Source: Acidimicrobiaceae bacterium (GTDB lineage: Bacteria > Actinomycetota > Acidimicrobiia > Acidimicrobiales > Palsa-688). Taken from it: DNA of 6,465 nucleotides. The notes below the pieces were generated by a model that did no database searches, was not told where the DNA came from, and saw only the letters and a list, made by a program, of their open reading frames with translations. The DNA is taken from positions 1-6,465 of the forward strand of contig PMLI01000195.1 in assembly GCA_003158835.1 (NCBI GenBank). The letters run 5' to 3'. Below, one piece after another: positions 5,431 through 6,465 of this stretch. The translations under genes were made by a program, and so were the position numbers. Numbering within the stretch: the stretch's first letter is position 1; every line of letters begins with the position of its first letter.

Positions 5431-6465
5431 TTGCCAGCACGTATGAACCCGAAGGTGGCCATCAGCGCCGTCTTCGTGGCTGCCATGTTCATGAGCATCA
5501 TGGACGCCACCATCGTCAACGTCGCCCTGCCCAAGGTCATGGGCGTCTTCGGCGTCACGCTCGATCGTGTGGAATGGGTCGTGACGGCCTACATGCTGGT
5601 TTTCGCCGTCATGCTGCCCACGTCGGGCTGGGTGGCCGACCATCTGGGCTATAAGCGGACGTACCTCCTGGCCCTCAGCCTTTTCACCGCGGGCTCGCTC
5701 CTCTGCTCCCTGTCCTGGAACCTGGACACCCTGATCGCCTGCCGCGTCATCCAGGGGGCCGGGGCGGGCTTCCTCATGCCGGTCGGCATGGCCATCGTCA
5801 CCCGCGAGTTCCCCATCGAGCAGCGAGGGCTGGCCCTCGGCTTCTGGGCCATCGCCTCCGCGGCCTCGGTCTCACTCGGCCCGATGATCGGCGGCTACCT
5901 GGTCGACCATTTCGCCTGGCACACGATCTTCGACGTGAACATCCCCGTCGGGATCGTCGGGATCGCGGCCACCGTCCTGATCCAGCGCGAGTACCGGTCC
6001 GAGCGGATCCGGGCGTTCGACGTCGTCGGGTTCGTTTCCGTGGCCGTCTTCCTGAGCACCCTCCTGCTCGCCCTGACCAACGGCAACGCCGCCTGGAACA
6101 CGGGCGGCTGGACGTCGAGCTACATCCTGACCTGCTTCGCCCTGTCGGCCGTCTATCTGGTCGTCTTCCTTATCACGGAGTTCACGGTCAAGCATCCCCT
6201 GATCGACCTCAGCCTGTTCAAGGGCCGCAACTTCAGCCTCGCGAACCTGGCCCTGTTCATCTTCGGCCTGGGGATGTTCGGCAGCACCTTCCTCCTGCCG
6301 CTCTACCTCCAGAATTCGCTCGGCTACACGGCCTTCCAAGCCGGCCTCCTGTTCCTCCCCATGGGGATCCTGCAGGGCGGCATCGCGCCCGTCGCCGGCT
6401 TCCTCTCCGACCGGCTGAACCCCAAGATCCCGGGGTTCCTCGGCATCGCCCTGATGGCCTCGAGC
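5431..6465 (+). CDS. DHA2-family (EmrB/QacA-type, 14-TM) MFS efflux transporter, C-terminus cut off by window edge
   Basis: 345 residues are visible from the TTG at 5431, or 341 from the ATG at 5443 (numbering below is from the ATG). Start choice rests on the ribosome site and is uncertain. Helix 1 carries the DHA motif MDATIVNVALP (20-30). The TM2-3 loop carries MFS motif A, GWVADHLGYKR (62-72). The antiporter motif C region in TM5 reads SLGPMIGGYLVD, followed by the W-x-x-I-F-D-V-N-I-P-V-G stretch typical of DHA2 proteins. Further helices continue to the window end. Full-length members are about 450-550 residues, so the last four or five helices are missing. These inner-membrane proton antiporters expel drugs, dyes, lipids or the cell's own products. 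No substrate can be read from the sequence, and no adaptor or TetR/MarR gene is visible in the window. The inverted repeat just upstream suggests a repressor encoded elsewhere. Confidence 0.92.
   Translation, partial: MPARMNPKVAISAVFVAAMFMSIMDATIVNVALPKVMGVFGVTLDRVEWVVTAYMLVFAVMLPTSGWVADHLGYKRTYLLALSLFTAGSLLCSLSWNLDTLIACRVIQGAGAGFLMPVGMAIVTREFPIEQRGLALGFWAIASAASVSLGPMIGGYLVDHFAWHTIFDVNIPVGIVGIAATVLIQREYRSERIRAFDVVGFVSVAVFLSTLLLALTNGNAAWNTGGWTSSYILTCFALSAVYLVVFLITEFTVKHPLIDLSLFKGRNFSLANLALFIFGLGMFGSTFLLPLYLQNSLGYTAFQAGLLFLPMGILQGGIAPVAGFLSDRLNPKIPGFLGIALMASS

Noticed and set aside
5075..5643. Overlapping minus-strand frames across the intergenic region and the start of the MFS gene
   Set aside because: No ribosome site, no recognisable domain, Arg/Gly/Pro-rich translation and overlap with two supported genes.
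5872..6339. Minus-strand open frame of 155 residues rich in Glu, Asp and Gln
   Set aside because: It is the antisense of the membrane helices of the MFS gene, and the acidic composition is a by-product of antisense hydrophobic codons.

Overview
The window is high-GC DNA with dense, strand-alternating genes, actinobacterial-type start sites (GTG, TTG) and actinobacterial-type protein families. I infer an uncultured or soil/freshwater actinobacterium (or a similar high-GC lineage). The sequence alone does not fix the taxon. I see no RNA genes, CRISPR arrays, insertion sequences or other mobile elements.

Layout. (1) 1-679, minus strand, running off the left edge: an integral membrane protein of the YeiH / putative sulfate exporter family. 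(2) 764-1669, plus strand: a LysR-type regulator divergent from it, sharing an 84-bp control region with a T-N11-A LysR-like box. This is the classic transporter/LysR pair, and the regulator resembles the CysL/YeiE branch that senses sulfur oxyanions. (3) 1701-3539, minus strand, convergent with the LysR gene: a serine-dependent glutaminase (GlsA) fused to a STAS domain and a cyclic-nucleotide-binding domain. Its 5' end is abnormal. A strong Shine-Dalgarno and GTG are followed in frame by a TAG at the seventh codon. No standard start codon lies between that TAG and an ATG at 3293, which is already past the catalytic Ser-x-x-Lys. (4) 3686-4717 and 4786-5082, minus strand: a two-gene unit encoding a small dimeric alpha/beta-barrel (ABM-like) protein, then a uroporphyrinogen-decarboxylase-superfamily protein that is not HemE. 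(5) 5083-5430: a 348-bp divergent control region with a candidate promoter for the small gene and a striking GC-rich inverted repeat next to (6) a DHA2-type (14-TM) MFS efflux transporter on the plus strand, which runs off the right edge.

How the parts may work together. The left pair is a self-contained sulfur-oxyanion export/regulation module. The glutaminase looks like a sensor-controlled enzyme (glutamine to glutamate plus ammonia, with two regulatory domains in the same chain). The ABM/UroD-like pair is co-transcribed by position, but its substrate is unknown. The MFS pump is divergent from it and may or may not be linked. I did not find a convincing wholly new system. The observations most worth checking are the disrupted glutaminase start, the altered metal-site motif of the UroD-like protein paired with the ABM protein, and the nested inverted repeat in front of the efflux pump.
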